Source: Rathayibacter rhapontici
GTDB lineage: Bacteria; Actinomycetota; Actinomycetes; Actinomycetales; Microbacteriaceae
Length of the DNA stretch: 64,000 nt
Direction: 5' to 3'
Assembly: GCF_001995175.1 (NCBI RefSeq)
Contig: NZ_MUKN01000003.1
Coordinates: forward strand, 54,345-118,344
Shown here: one piece after another, positions 55,080 to 64,000 of the stretch
Layout: the number at the start of each line of letters is the position of its first letter
Numbering within the stretch: position 1 is the first letter of the stretch
Notes under the pieces: model-generated
Told to the model about the DNA's origin: nothing
What the model saw: the letters and a program-made list of their open reading frames with translations, nothing else
Databases searched by the model: none
Made by a program: the position numbers and the translations under genes

Positions 55080-55108
55080 TTAGCCGGGCTAAATCACCCT
55101 GAGGGTGA
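55080..55108. promoter_or_regulatory. Two adjacent palindromes at the hicA start
   Basis: TTAGCC-G-GGCTAA (55080-55092) and TCACCCT-G-AGGGTGA (55094-55108) are both perfect. The second includes the GTG start codon. They are likely autoregulatory sites of the HicAB pair, whose antitoxin has a C-terminal helix-turn-helix. Confidence 0.65.
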
Positions 55109-55302
55109 AGCCGGTGAAGTACAGGGACCTGGCGGCTCTGCTGCGACGAGCAGGGTTCTCCGCACGGCAGGGCAGGGAAGATCACGAGGTGTGGACCCGT
55201 GGTCCGCATCGGGTGGTGATCACGCAGACACGTGAGATCTCACCTGGTCTCGTGCGCACCGCCCTGAAAGCGATCGAAGCGGCATCCGAGGAGGATCGAT
55301 GA
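55105..55302 (+). CDS. hicA: HicA-family mRNA interferase toxin
   Basis: A 65-aa basic protein. The GTG at 55105 is chosen; the GTG at 55113 is possible. HicA fold: KYRDLAALLRRAGFSARQGR then EDHEVWTRG, with the catalytic His in the GxxHxxW-like place, and RVVITQTREISPGLVRTALKAI. HicA cuts mRNA and is blocked by HicB. The stop overlaps the start of the antitoxin gene. Small size and gene order toxin-antitoxin are as expected for hicAB. Confidence 0.83.
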   Translation: MKPVKYRDLAALLRRAGFSARQGREDHEVWTRGPHRVVITQTREISPGLVRTALKAIEAASEEDR

Positions 55303-55667
55303 CCATCACAGCCACCGCCCACCGGTGGGAGCACGGGTGGGAGCTCTGGATCGACGGCGAGCCCGCGACCCAGGTCGCTTCACTCGACAGAGCCGCGCAG
55401 CAGGTTCGCGACTACCTCGACACCGTCGAGCCCGCGACGGACCACAGTCGGTGGGAGGTCGCGATCGTTCCCGAGATCGGCGACCTCGGTGCAGAGGTCG
55501 TCGAAGCGAGATCGGCCACGGACCAGGCTGCCCGGGCGGCGGTGACGGCTGCGGCACGCTCCCGCGCTGCGGCTCGGCATCTGCGTGAGGCCGGTTTCTC
55601 GGTCGCCGACTCCGCAGCGATCCTCGGAGTGTCCCGCGGTCGCGTCTCCCAGCTCGTCAACGGCTGA
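55299..55667 (+). CDS. hicB: HicB-like antitoxin with C-terminal HTH
   Basis: A 122-aa protein overlapping hicA by ATGA. N-terminal half: AHRWEHGWELWIDGEPATQV, SLDRAAQQVRDYLDTV, a HicB-like beta sheet and helix that binds the toxin. C-terminal part: HLREAGFSVADSAAILGVS, RGRVSQLVNG, a helix-turn-helix for control of its own promoter. It lacks the most typical HicB pattern, so it could also be described as an antitoxin of a related group. Confidence 0.78.
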   Translation: MTITATAHRWEHGWELWIDGEPATQVASLDRAAQQVRDYLDTVEPATDHSRWEVAIVPEIGDLGAEVVEARSATDQAARAAVTAAARSRAAARHLREAGFSVADSAAILGVSRGRVSQLVNG

Positions 55668-55713
55668 GACCACCGGTCGGGGCGCACCCCCGGCATCACC
55701 GGGGAGCTCCGCG

Positions 55714-56687
55714 TCAGCGGAGCGCCTCCAGCGCGACGGACGCGGCGCGGGCGACGAGGGTGTCGTCGTAGGGGAGCGACGGGTCGGTGCGCTCGGTCAG
55801 CACGGCGATCACGATCGGAGCCGCATCCGGACGCTCGACGACGGCGAGGTCGTTCCGGAGCCCGCCCGCTCCGCCGGACTTGTCGACGACGCTCCAGCCG
55901 TCGGGAGCGCCCGCGCGCACGAGCGCGTCGCCCGTCGCGTTGCCGCTCATCCAGTCGTGCAGCTGAGCGCGGTCGGCCGGATCGAGCGCATCGCCCAGGA
56001 GGAGCGCGCGCAGGTCGCCCGCGAGCGATCGCGCGGTGCCGGAGTCGAGACCCTCCGGTGAGACCCGGTTCAGCTCGGGCTCGATCCGGTCGACGCGCGT
56101 GACGTCGTCGCCGAGTGCACGGAGCGCCTCCTGCAGTCCGGCCGGCCCGCCGAGCTCCTGCAGCACGATGTTGTGAGCGGTGTTGTCGCTGAGGCGGACC
56201 GCGGCCTCGGCCACTTCGCCGAGCGGCAGGCCCGTCGCCGTGGCGGGACCGGTGACGGGCGAGTGGTCGACCACGCCGCTCCAGATGACGACGCGCTCGA
56301 GATCCGCAGGCTCGGAGCGGGCGAGCAGCGCGCCCGCTGCCAGCGCCTTGATCGAGGACGCGAACCGGAACCGTTCGTCGGCGCGGTGCTCCACGGTGCG
56401 CTCGTCACCGGTGTCGATCGCGACGAGCCCGATCCGGGCGGCGTACTCGGCCTCGAGGGCGACGAGGGCGGTCTCGATCGCAGCGGCGTCGACGTCCGGG
56501 GTGCCGGGCGGAGTCGTCGCGGGAGGCTGGTCGCCGTCGTGGCCGCACCGGGAGTGCCCGCCTCCGGAGCCGCCCCGCCTGGAGCGCACCCCGCCAGCGC
56601 GGGCACGAGGACCAGCGCCAGGCCGAGGCCGCGCAGCGCCGCGGTCACGTTACGGCGCGCGGCAAGAGGATCCGAGGTCGCGGGCAC
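55714..56687 (-). pseudogene. Class A beta-lactamase-like lipoprotein, frameshifted
   Basis: Start GTG at 56687, 13 nt after TAGCCT (leaderless). Lipobox LAGC (Cys34). All class A marks are present: SSIK (Ser70-Lys73), SDN (130), EPELN (166-170) and KSGG (234). One base is missing near 56527, in the linker between the lipoprotein part and the enzyme domain, so the catalytic domain alone is open from 56589. Repaired length 324 aa. It may hydrolyse penicillins or be a related penicillin-binding serine hydrolase; sequence alone does not settle the activity. Confidence 0.85.
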
Positions 56688-56803
56688 GGAGGAGAGGCTA
56701 CGTCGCCGCACCGGCTCCGGGCCGGGCCCGCGCCGCGCGACGTGTCGGCGGACTCCGAGGCGCTCGCTAGAGAGCGCCTCGGACGGGAGGGCATGCTGGA
56801 GGG

Positions 56804-57699
56804 ATGACCGACGCCTCCGCACCCGCCTCCCCGTCCGCGAGCCCCGCCGCCGCCCGTCCCCGGGGCGAGCGCCCCGTGCGCACGCAGCACGTGCTGACCG
56901 TGCTGCGGACCGAGCGGTTCGGCGACCATCTCGCGCGCGTGCACCTCGGCGGTCCGGGGTTCGACGCGTTCGCGGCGGAGGCGGATCCCGCGGCTCTCGC
57001 GACCACCGACAAGTACGTGAAGCTGCTGCTGCCCCGCGCCGGCGTCGACGTCGAGCCGCCGTACGACCTCGACGCGCTGCGGGCGACCCTCGCCCCCGAG
57101 GACCTGCCGGTGCGCCGGACCTACACGATCCGCTCCGTCGACCCGTCGAACCGCAGCCTCGCGATCGACTTCGTCCTGCACGGCGACGACGGAGTGGCGG
57201 GGCCGTGGGCCGCGTCGGCCGTCCCCGGCGACCGCATCGCCTTCAACGGCCCGGGCGGCGCGTGGTCGCCGAGCACCGAGCCGGAGGCGTTCCACCTGCT
57301 GCTCGGCGACGACTCCGCTCTGCCGGCGATCGCCGCGGCGCTGGAGTCGATGCCCGCGCACGCGCGCGGACTCGCGCTGATCGAGGTGCACGGCGCCGAG
57401 GACGAGCAGCCGCTCGCGGCACCCGACGGCGTCGAGGTCCGCTGGCTGCACCGGGGCGAGCTGGCCGCCGGTCGCGCGCTGGTCGCCGCCGTCCGCGCCG
57501 AGCCGCGGCGGCCGGGGTGCTCGACGTCTTCGCGCACGGCGAGCGCGGGGCGATGAAGGAGCTGCGCGCCCTCCTGCAGGACGACTGGGGCCTCGAGCGC
57601 CGCGCCCTGTCGCTGTCGGCGTACTGGGCGCTCGGCCGCGCAGAGGACCGCTTCCAGGCCGAGAAGCGCGAGCCGGTCGGCGAGATCTTCGCCGACTGA
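56804..57699 (+). pseudogene. Siderophore-interacting protein (FAD ferric reductase), frameshifted
   Basis: N-terminal FAD-binding part: DHLARVHLGGPGFDAF, KLLLPRAGVD, RRTYTIRSVDPSNRSLAIDF (FAD motif R-x-Y-T-x-R), GPWAASAVPGDRIAFNGPGG. C-terminal SIP domain: HLLLGDDSALPAIAAALESM, then, in the next frame, GVLDVFAHGERGAMKELRAL and YWALGRAEDRFQAEKREPVGE. One base is missing near 57505. Repaired length 298 aa. These enzymes reduce iron in ferric siderophores in the cytosol. No siderophore transport genes are adjacent. Confidence 0.87.
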
Positions 57700-57763
57700 T
57701 CCGCGCGCCGACCGGCCTCACCTCCGGCTCGCGGATCCGCGATCGGCTCGCGGGATCTGCGGA

Positions 57764-57820
57764 TTCCTGCGAGCCGAACGCGTTCCTGCGAGCCGGACGT
57801 GGTCCTGCGAGCCGGAGGTC
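57764..57820. repeat. Three tandem 19-bp repeats
   Basis: TTCCTGCGAGCCGAACGCG and two close copies at exact 19-nt steps (57764, 57783, 57802) in the gap between two convergent genes. Confidence 0.6.
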
Positions 57821-57835
57821 GCCCGGGAGGGTGCG

Positions 57836-59346
57836 TCAGACCAGGCGCCGCCCGCTGAACCGGTCGATCGACGCGTCGCGCGCCATCGCCCGCTCGTACA
57901 TGCGGTGGAACGGCGCGGTGAGTACGCCGTTCGTGCGGTCGAGCGAGTCCTGCCGCGCGACGATCTCGCCCAGCTGCGCCGCCAGATCCGCCCGCAGCGC
58001 CTTCTCGTCGACGGTCGTCGACTCGCCGCCCGCCACGACGACCCGGCCCGCCACGATCACCGTGTCGATCGAGGAGCCGTTCTCGGAGTAGACCAGCTGG
58101 TTCTCGAGCCGCTGGCGCGGGGTGAAGTTCAGCGTCTCGAGATCGAACAGCACGAGGTCGGCCTGCTTGCCGACCTCGATGCTGCCGGTGACGTGGTCGA
58201 GCACCGCGCTGCGGGCGCCGCCGATCGTGCCGGCCGTGAGCACCTCCGCCACGGTCGGCCACGACGCGAGGTCGGGGTCGGTCACCTTGTGGAGCAGGGC
58301 CGCGGCCTTGATGACGTCGAGCATCCGCGGGGAGTCGCTGCTCGAGCAGCCGTCGGTGCCCAGCCCCAGGTTCACTCCGGCGTCGTGCAGCGCCCGCCAC
58401 GGCGCGATGCCCGAGCCGAGCTTGAGGTTCGAGAGCGGGTTGTGCGAGATCGACGTGCCGGCGGCCGCGACCCGGTCCATGTCGGAGTCGGTGAGCCAGA
58501 TGCCGTGCGCGAACGTGGTGTTCCGCGAGAGCGCGCCGATCCGCTCCATGTACTCGACGAGGGTGCCCCCGTACGACTCCTGCCCGGTGACCAGCTGGGT
58601 CTTCGTCTCGAGGACGTGGATGTGGCACTCCGCGCCGTGCTCGAGCGCGAGCTCGGTCGCTCCGACCAGCAGCTCGGGCGCCACCCGCTGGGGAGCGGAG
58701 GGGGCGACCATGTAGCGCAGCCGCCCGCCGCCGCGTCCGTGCTGCGTCGCGAACGCTCGCGGCTGAACGCGAGGTACCCCTCGGTGGTCGGACGCGAGGC
58801 CGCCCGCGCCGACTCGAGGACGTCCGCCGGCAGCAGCTCCTCGAGGAACGGCATCGTCTCGAAGAACGGCTTGCTGATCACGTGCCCCGAGATGTTCGCG
58901 CGGATCCCGATCTCGTCGTAGGCGTCGAACACGGCGGCCAGCTGCGCGGCGTCCTGATCCGGGTTCTCGAGCACGTCGTCGACCAGCGTCGTCACGCCCG
59001 CCTTGAGCGATTCGAGCGCGAACAGCGACGAGCGCAGCCGCACCAGGCCCGGCGCGACCCGGCTGTCGCCGAGGATCGGGTACGAGAGCAGCATCCACAG
59101 CTCGAGCGGCAGGTTGTCGTAGCGCCCCTTGTAGAGGTACTCCCACGAGTGGGTGTGCGCGTTGACGAAGCCGGGGGTGACGAGGCGGTCGCGGCCGTCG
59201 ATCACCTCGTCGCCCGGCTCCACGGCGAGCCCCGGGCCGATCGCCACGATCACGTCGTCGACGATCCGGATGCTCGCCGTGATCGGCACGGCGCCCGAGA
59301 CCGGGTCCATGGTGATGACGGAGGCGTCGGTGATGAGCAGCGGCAT
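57836..59346 (-). pseudogene. Amidohydrolase of the TRZ/ATZ (guanine/cytosine deaminase-like) family, frameshifted
   Basis: Start ATG 59346. Metal ligands: HxH in FVNAHTHSWEYL, His in CHIHVLET, His in FAHGIWL, Asp in GLGTDGCSSSD. One base is missing near 58750, where GYLAFSRE should continue as AFATQHGRGGGRL (GGCG read as GCG). Repaired length 503 aa. The family deaminates or dechlorinates purine, pyrimidine and triazine rings, e.g. 8-oxoguanine or S-adenosylhomocysteine deaminase. It is 98 nt after an NCS1 nucleobase permease and near a PucR gene, so a nucleobase-type substrate is likely. Confidence 0.86.
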
Positions 59347-59444
59347 GGCGGTTCCGATCGTGGTTCGAGGTGCGGTGGAGCGTCTGGAGCAGGTGGTGCG
59401 GGCGGTACGGCGGGGTGAGGAGGAGAGCGGAGTGACGGGGCCGG

Positions 59445-60917
59445 CTACCCCAGGACCGGCTCGGCCGCCCGCGGCGCCGGCTCCAGGGCCTCGCGCCTCT
59501 CGACCCAGGTCACCGCGTCGCGGCGTCCGAGCAGGAGGTAGGCGAGTCCGGCCGAGACCGCGCCGGCCAGCCACGAGACGTCGATGCCGCCGAGGGCCGT
59601 CGAGGCCGGTCCCTGCAGGGCAGGGACGGAGCCGTTCATGAACATCCAGGTCAGCGTCGCGCCGATCGCGAACGAGAGCAGGGCGCGCCAGCGCACGTCC
59701 GGGAGCAGCGGCGAGCCGACCGGGGCGAAGAGGTGGCCGAAGGAGCGCACGCGCTTCTCGAAGACCGCGTAGTGCACGAGCACGATCGCGCCCCACGGAG
59801 CCACCCAGCCGACGAGTCCGACCAGCCACGCGTCGAGCGTGGTCGCGAGGTCGTCCTGGTAGACGAAGAAGACCGCGGCGGCGAAGGCCAGGACGCCGAC
59901 GATGAGGCTGAGGGTGCGGCGTCCGAGCCGCACGTCGAGCGCCTGCGTCGCCATGCTGAACGAGTAGATGTTGAGCACGTTCGTCGCGATGGGGCCGTGC
60001 ACGACCAGGAGCAGCACCGGGATCGCCAGGGCGCCGAAGTTGTCGACGATGAGCTCGCCGGGGTCGACGCCGCCGTTCTTCGTCGCGAGGGTCGCGCCGA
60101 GGAGGCCCAGCCAGACGACCGGGATGAACTGGCCCAGGACGCTCGCGAAGTACAGCTTGGGGCGCGAGGCGCGCGGGCTGACGAAGCGGGCGTAGTCGCC
60201 GGCGTAGGCGAGCCAGGTGAGGCCCCAGCCGATGCCGATCGCGGTCATCACGATGGACATCGCGGCCAGGCGCTCGCCGCCGGTGAGGGCGCCCTCGGCG
60301 GGGCCGGCGTAGGACCAGTCGATGTCGAGGAAGAACCAGGCGACGACCGACATCAGCGCGAGGACGATCAAGGTCGGCGGCACGGTCCAGCGCTCGAACG
60401 CGGCGATCGCGCGGTAGCCCAGGAACGAGATGCCGACCTGGATCGCCATGATCACGGCCGCGACGGCGATCTTCCAGCCGACGTTCGACTCCTCCGGATC
60501 GACGAGGCCGACCGAGCCGAGCAGCGCGATGACGAGGTCGAGCACGATCCAGGTGTTGATGGCGCACCATCCGATCACCACGACCGCCTGCACCGCCGCG
60601 GGGGCGTAGTTGCCGCGGCGCCCGAAGACCGCCCGGCCGATCAGCATGCCCGTCGCCCCGGTGCGCTGCCCCAGCAGCACGAAGAAGCCGAAGACGGCCA
60701 TGCCGACCACGTTGCCCAGCACCAGGACGGTGACCGTGTCCCAGAGGCCCAGGCCCATGTTCACGCCGAGGGCGCCGAGGACCCAGTTGATCGGGGCGAT
60801 GTTCGCGCCGGCCCAGATCCAGAACTGGCCGTCGAGCCGGGCGGTGCGACGGGAGTCGGGGAGGGGCGCGAGCGCCTCCTCGGAATCGGCGGTGCCGTGC
60901 AGGGCGTCGGTGCTCAT
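59445..60917 (-). CDS. NCS1-family nucleobase:cation symporter
   Basis: A 490-aa protein with twelve expected helices. NCS1 features: FWIWAGANIAPINWVLGALG at the start, GQRTGATGMLIGRAVFGRRGNY, VVVIGWCAINTWIVLDL, GLTWLAYAGDYARFV and HGPIATNVLNIYSFS. The family imports cytosine, uracil, allantoin, hydantoins or purines. With the amidohydrolase downstream and PucR divergent it forms a compact nucleobase uptake and use unit. Starts at the ATG at 60917; ribosome site GAGAGGATCC. Confidence 0.9.
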   Translation of the reverse strand: MSTDALHGTADSEEALAPLPDSRRTARLDGQFWIWAGANIAPINWVLGALGVNMGLGLWDTVTVLVLGNVVGMAVFGFFVLLGQRTGATGMLIGRAVFGRRGNYAPAAVQAVVVIGWCAINTWIVLDLVIALLGSVGLVDPEESNVGWKIAVAAVIMAIQVGISFLGYRAIAAFERWTVPPTLIVLALMSVVAWFFLDIDWSYAGPAEGALTGGERLAAMSIVMTAIGIGWGLTWLAYAGDYARFVSPRASRPKLYFASVLGQFIPVVWLGLLGATLATKNGGVDPGELIVDNFGALAIPVLLLVVHGPIATNVLNIYSFSMATQALDVRLGRRTLSLIVGVLAFAAAVFFVYQDDLATTLDAWLVGLVGWVAPWGAIVLVHYAVFEKRVRSFGHLFAPVGSPLLPDVRWRALLSFAIGATLTWMFMNGSVPALQGPASTALGGIDVSWLAGAVSAGLAYLLLGRRDAVTWVERREALEPAPRAAEPVLG

Positions 60918-61079
60918 GGCGGATCCTCTCGGGACGAGGTGGAGCGGAGGGAGGTGCGGGGGCGCCGGGCGGACGTGGTGCGGGAGGTCCTCGACCGGCG
61001 GTGAGGCCACTCTGCTCCGGACCGGTTTCGCGCGACGCGCCCCCGTGTAAATTCGCCGTGACGCGAGAGGACGTTCTGT

Positions 61080-62576
61080 ATGGCCTACCTGCTCCTGGAC
61101 GCCCTCCGCGATCCGCTGCTCTCGGCCGCTCTCCCCGTCGTCGCGGCCGGAGGCGCCGAGGCGCCGCGCGCGATGATCCGCTGGGCGCACGCGAGCGAGC
61201 AGCTCGACGTCGGACCGCTGCTCCTGGGCGGCGAGCTGCTGCTGATGGAGGGCGTGCACCTGGCGTCGGACCAGGATCCCGCCGAGTGCCGCCGCTACGT
61301 GGAATCCCTGGTCGCGGCCGGGGTCGGCGCCCTGGCGGTCGAGCTGTCGCCGCGCCTGCCCGCGGTGCCCGCGCCGCTCGTCGAGGCCGCCGACCGGCTC
61401 GGGCTCCCCGTGCTCTCGCTCGCGAAGCGGATCCCGTTCGTGCAGGTGTGCGAGAGCATCAACACCCGGCTCACCGAGCAGAAGTTCCGGAGTCTGCGGC
61501 TGGCGGACAGACTGTCCGGTCGCCTCGGCGAGGCGGCGGCCGCGGAGGCGACGGTGGAGGAGCTGCTGCAGGTCGTGGCGTCCGAGACGGGCGCGAGCGC
61601 CTCCCTCGTGTCGGCGACGGGCGAGCCGATCGCGCGGGCCGATCCGGGCGGCGGCATCGACACGGGCAGGACCGCGGGCGCCTTCTCGGGGGTGCTCCGC
61701 GCCGGCGACTCCCTGCTCGGGACCCTGTACCTCCGCGCGCACGCCGACGCCGACGTGCACTCGGTCGCGGTGGCGCTGGACCGCGCGCCCGACGTGCTCG
61801 CGATCGCGGTCCTGCGGAACCGGCCGCCGTCGGTCGACGAGCGGCTCGCGGCTCAGCTCGTGGCGGTGCTCGGCTCGGCGCAGGCGCCCAGCACGCTCGA
61901 CCTGCAGGTCGACGCGTTCCTCGAGCGGCTCGGTGCGGGCGGTCGCGAGCGCTACCTGGGGGTCTCGGCCGAGGTGGAGCACGACGAGCGGGTGCTGCGG
62001 GAGGTCCGCGGAGCCCTGCGCGCGGTGGGCGAGTCGGAGCCGGTGGTCAGCGTGGTCGGCACGGAGGTCCTGGCGCTGCTCGCGTTCTCGACGGCGGCGG
62101 CCATGGAGCGGGCGCGCGCCGAGCTGCTCGTCCGAGCAGCCGGGATGCGGTCCGGCCAGGTGTGCGTCGGGAGCGGCATCGGCGATCAGCGCTCGCTCCA
62201 GCGGGAGCTCGCGGAGGTCAGAGGGGTGCGCGAGTGGGCCCGGCCCGGCCCCGTGATCGACGCGCGCCAGCACCGGCTCGAGCGCTTCGCCAGCGCCCTG
62301 CGCGAGGCGCACGAGGCCGACGACTTCGTCGAGGACCTGCTCGGACCGCTCCTGGCGCAGCGACCGGACCTTCTGCCGACGCTCGAGACGTACGCCTCCC
62401 TGTGGGGCGGGAAGACCGCCACCGCGGCGGCGCTGGGCATCGGGCGGCAGACCCTCTACGACCGCCTCGAGCGGATCGAGGACCTCCTCGGCCCGCTCGA
62501 CGCGTCGCCCGCGCGCACCCGGGCGATCATGACCGCCGTCTTCCTCCGGGGCGCCCGGGCGGCACTGCCGCGCTGA
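61080..62576 (+). CDS. PucR/CdaR-family transcriptional regulator
   Basis: A 498-aa protein with an ACGCGAGAGGACG ribosome region. N-terminal PucR domain (GELLLMEGVHLASDQDPAEC, GVGALAVELSPRLPAVPAP, IPFVQVCESINTRL), a middle GGDEF-like degenerate domain (YLGVSAEVEHDERVLREV, GSGIGDQRSLQRELAEVR), and a C-terminal PucR helix-turn-helix (KTATAAALGIGRQTLYDRLE). PucR proteins control purine and related nitrogen use. It is divergent from the NCS1 permease with 162 nt between, the normal arrangement for a regulator and its target. Confidence 0.92.
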   Translation: MAYLLLDALRDPLLSAALPVVAAGGAEAPRAMIRWAHASEQLDVGPLLLGGELLLMEGVHLASDQDPAECRRYVESLVAAGVGALAVELSPRLPAVPAPLVEAADRLGLPVLSLAKRIPFVQVCESINTRLTEQKFRSLRLADRLSGRLGEAAAAEATVEELLQVVASETGASASLVSATGEPIARADPGGGIDTGRTAGAFSGVLRAGDSLLGTLYLRAHADADVHSVAVALDRAPDVLAIAVLRNRPPSVDERLAAQLVAVLGSAQAPSTLDLQVDAFLERLGAGGRERYLGVSAEVEHDERVLREVRGALRAVGESEPVVSVVGTEVLALLAFSTAAAMERARAELLVRAAGMRSGQVCVGSGIGDQRSLQRELAEVRGVREWARPGPVIDARQHRLERFASALREAHEADDFVEDLLGPLLAQRPDLLPTLETYASLWGGKTATAAALGIGRQTLYDRLERIEDLLGPLDASPARTRAIMTAVFLRGARAALPR

Positions 62577-62627
62577 CGGGGGCCGCGCCGATCGGAGCGA
62601 CGCGGCCCGGATCGACGCGGCTGCGCG

Positions 62628-62816
62628 TCACTCCTCCTCGTCGACGATCTCCGTGTCGGTCTCGTCGGCGCGCTCGCGCAGGGCGTCGGCCATGGCTCCT
62701 GCGCCCTCGGCTCCGTGGTCGTGGTCGACCTGCTCGACGAGGCCGCTGAGCTTCTCGTCGTTGGTCGCGTCGTCGCTGCCGGCCATGACCGGCTGGTTCT
62801 GCTCGTTCTCGCTCAT
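62628..62816 (-). CDS. Small acidic hypothetical protein
   Basis: A 62-aa acidic protein (MSENEQNQPVMAGSDDATND ... ETDTEIVDEEE) from the ATG at 62816 with a GAGAGG ribosome site. Predicted helical middle (LSGLVEQVDHDHGAEGAGAM) and disordered ends. No family recognised; similar short acidic proteins are common in Microbacteriaceae in my memory. It converges with pucR, 51 nt apart. Confidence 0.6.
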   Translation of the reverse strand: MSENEQNQPVMAGSDDATNDEKLSGLVEQVDHDHGAEGAGAMADALRERADETDTEIVDEEE

Positions 62817-62975
62817 CAGTGGCCTCTCTCGTCGCGTCCTGCGGATCGGGGCGCGGGAGTCCGACGCTACGACTCCGGGTCGCTCGGCGCCCGTCCTTGA
62901 CCAGCGGACGAGGGCGTGGGAGGGCGTCCGCGCCCCCCTCCTCGGCGCGCGGTCGGGGGCGGTCTGAGTCCCCAG

Positions 62976-63005
62976 TTCGGGTGGGGATGCACTCCTGCTA
63001 GGCTC
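62976..63005 (+). promoter_or_regulatory. Weak promoter candidate before the glycosyltransferase
   Basis: TTCGGG, 17 nt, TAGGCT (63000-63005), about 95 nt before the start at 63099. Only the -10 is good. The 282-nt gap between 62816 and 63099 shows nothing else. Confidence 0.3.
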
Positions 63006-63098
63006 CGATCCGTCTCGCACTACGCATGGTTGCTCGTGAACCCTGTGGTGACCGCCCCCTCACCATCGGCTCCCCCCGACCGGAAGCAAAGGAACGCC

Positions 63099-64000
63099 GT
63101 GGCGTCGTATCTGTTCGTCTGCTCCGGCGGCGGCCACCTGTCGGAACTCCACACGCTGGCCGAGCAGCTCCGGATCCCGGTCGAGGAGCAGTTCTGGGCG
63201 ACCCCCGAGGGCGGACTGAGCCGCAGCCTCCTGGCGGGGCGCGAGGTCGCAGCACTGCACGAGGCCCCGCCGCGGGCGGTCGTCCCTCTCCTGCGCAACG
63301 CCCTCCTCGGCTGGCGCCTGCTGCGCCGCCGCCGGTTCGACGCGGTCTTCAGCACCGGGGCGAGCCCCGCGCTCTCGATCCTCCCGCTCGCCGCGTGGCG
63401 GGGGATCCCCGCCCACTACATCGAGAGCGCCGCCCGCGTCGACGGCCCCTCCTTCTCGGGTCGGATCCTCGCCAAGCTCCCCGGTGTCGCGACCTACACC
63501 CAGTACCGCTCCTGGGCCGATGCGCGTTGGCGCTTCGGCGGGGCGATCTTCGAGAACTACCACGTCGAGGAGGTGCCGCCGCAGCCGATCCGTCGTGCGG
63601 TCGTCTCGGTGGGCACGCAGGACGGGTACCCCTTCTCGCGCTTCTTCGAGGCCGTGGTGCCGCTGCTCGACGGCGTCGAGGTCCTCTGGCAGACGGGCAT
63701 GACCGACGTCTCCGGCCTCGGCATCGAGGGGCGGCCCTCCGTCCCGCACGGCGAGCTCGTGGCGGCGATGGCCGAGGCGACGTCGTGATCGCGCACGGGG
63801 GAGTGGGCACCGCGCTCAGCGCCATCGAGCGCGGCCGCGTGCCGATCCTCGTCCCGCGCCGGCTCGCGCACGGCGAGCACGTCGACGACCACCAGGTCCA
63901 GATCGCGGCGCGGCTCGCGGAGTCGGGCCTGGCGGTGCACGCGGAGGCGGGCGAGCTGACCCGCGAGGTCCTCGAGCGCGCGGCGAGCCGCCGGGTGGTC
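63099..64000 (+). pseudogene. PssD/PssE-like (Alg14-Alg13 type) glycosyltransferase, frameshifted and cut by the window edge
   Basis: Start GTG 63099 with AAAGGA before it. The first half is Alg14/PssD-like: YLFVCSGGGHLSELHTLAEQL, FDAVFSTGASPALSILPLA, IPAHYIESAARVDGPS. The second half is Alg13/PssE-like: VSVGTQDGYPFSRFFEAVVP, then HGELVAAMAEA and a stop at 63786. In the next frame it goes on as DVVIAHGGVGTALSAIERGR and VPRRLAHGEHVDDHQ, the sugar-nucleotide site. One G is missing near 63780 (gcggacgtc read as gcgacgtc). It is a fused glycosyltransferase of capsule or exopolysaccharide synthesis. The gene runs past the window end. Confidence 0.84.

Overview
The window is about 64 kb of very GC-rich DNA. 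Genes are packed in both orientations, start/stop overlaps of the ATGA and GTGA type are frequent, and many genes begin 12-13 nt after a TAnnnT -10 box with no Shine-Dalgarno, so they are probably leaderless. Gene content (LAxTG surface proteins, cell-wall-binding repeat 2 protein, CHAP enzyme, MerR-TOBE molybdate regulator, PucR, many LacI/TetR/GntR regulators) points to a Gram-positive actinobacterium. I infer Microbacteriaceae (Rathayibacter/Clavibacter-like), not proven. No rRNA, tRNA, CRISPR array, insertion sequence or prophage was recognised.

Layout. 1-6 kb: LacI and TetR regulators, an adenosine-deaminase-like enzyme, an oxidoreductase-ThuA pair and an alpha/beta hydrolase, with palindromic intergenic repeats. 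6-9 kb: two secreted cell-envelope proteins. 9-15 kb: universal stress protein with two fluoride channels, a two-component system, and a membrane GGDEF-EAL protein. 15-25 kb: the most interesting block, an almost gap-free leftward operon with a TctABC importer, a xylose-isomerase-like TIM-barrel enzyme, a fused DhaK-DhaL kinase, RpiB, PdxA-like dehydrogenase, a triose-phosphate-isomerase-like enzyme, an unknown 121-aa protein and a GntR/FCD regulator. This looks like catabolism of a four- or five-carbon sugar acid through erythrulose phosphates. 25-26.5 kb: TerC behind a yybP-ykoY manganese riboswitch. 26.8-30 kb: TetR with paired operators, a DUF4386 membrane protein, and a sulfide:quinone-reductase-like flavoprotein. 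30-35 kb: molybdate regulator and transporter genes split by an alcohol-dehydrogenase cassette on the other strand. 35-40 kb: ThuA, 2-hydroxyacid dehydrogenase, DeaD helicase and two repeat regions. 40-44 and 51-54 kb: two separate MetNIQ-type importers. 44-48 kb: oxidoreductases with regulator and GNAT. 47.8-51.3 kb: tandem paralogous LAATG surface proteins. 54-57.7 kb: CPBP protease, HicAB toxin-antitoxin, class A beta-lactamase-like lipoprotein, siderophore-interacting protein. 57.8-62.6 kb: amidohydrolase, NCS1 permease and PucR, probably for nucleobase use. The right edge holds a capsule-type glycosyltransferase, partial.

A technical warning applies to the whole window. About twelve genes are broken by a single missing base (once two bases), mostly in short G or C runs, while both halves stay fully conserved. 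Restoring the base gives proteins of normal length. I read these as sequence or assembly errors rather than real pseudogenes, but list them as pseudogene entries because the given frame is broken.
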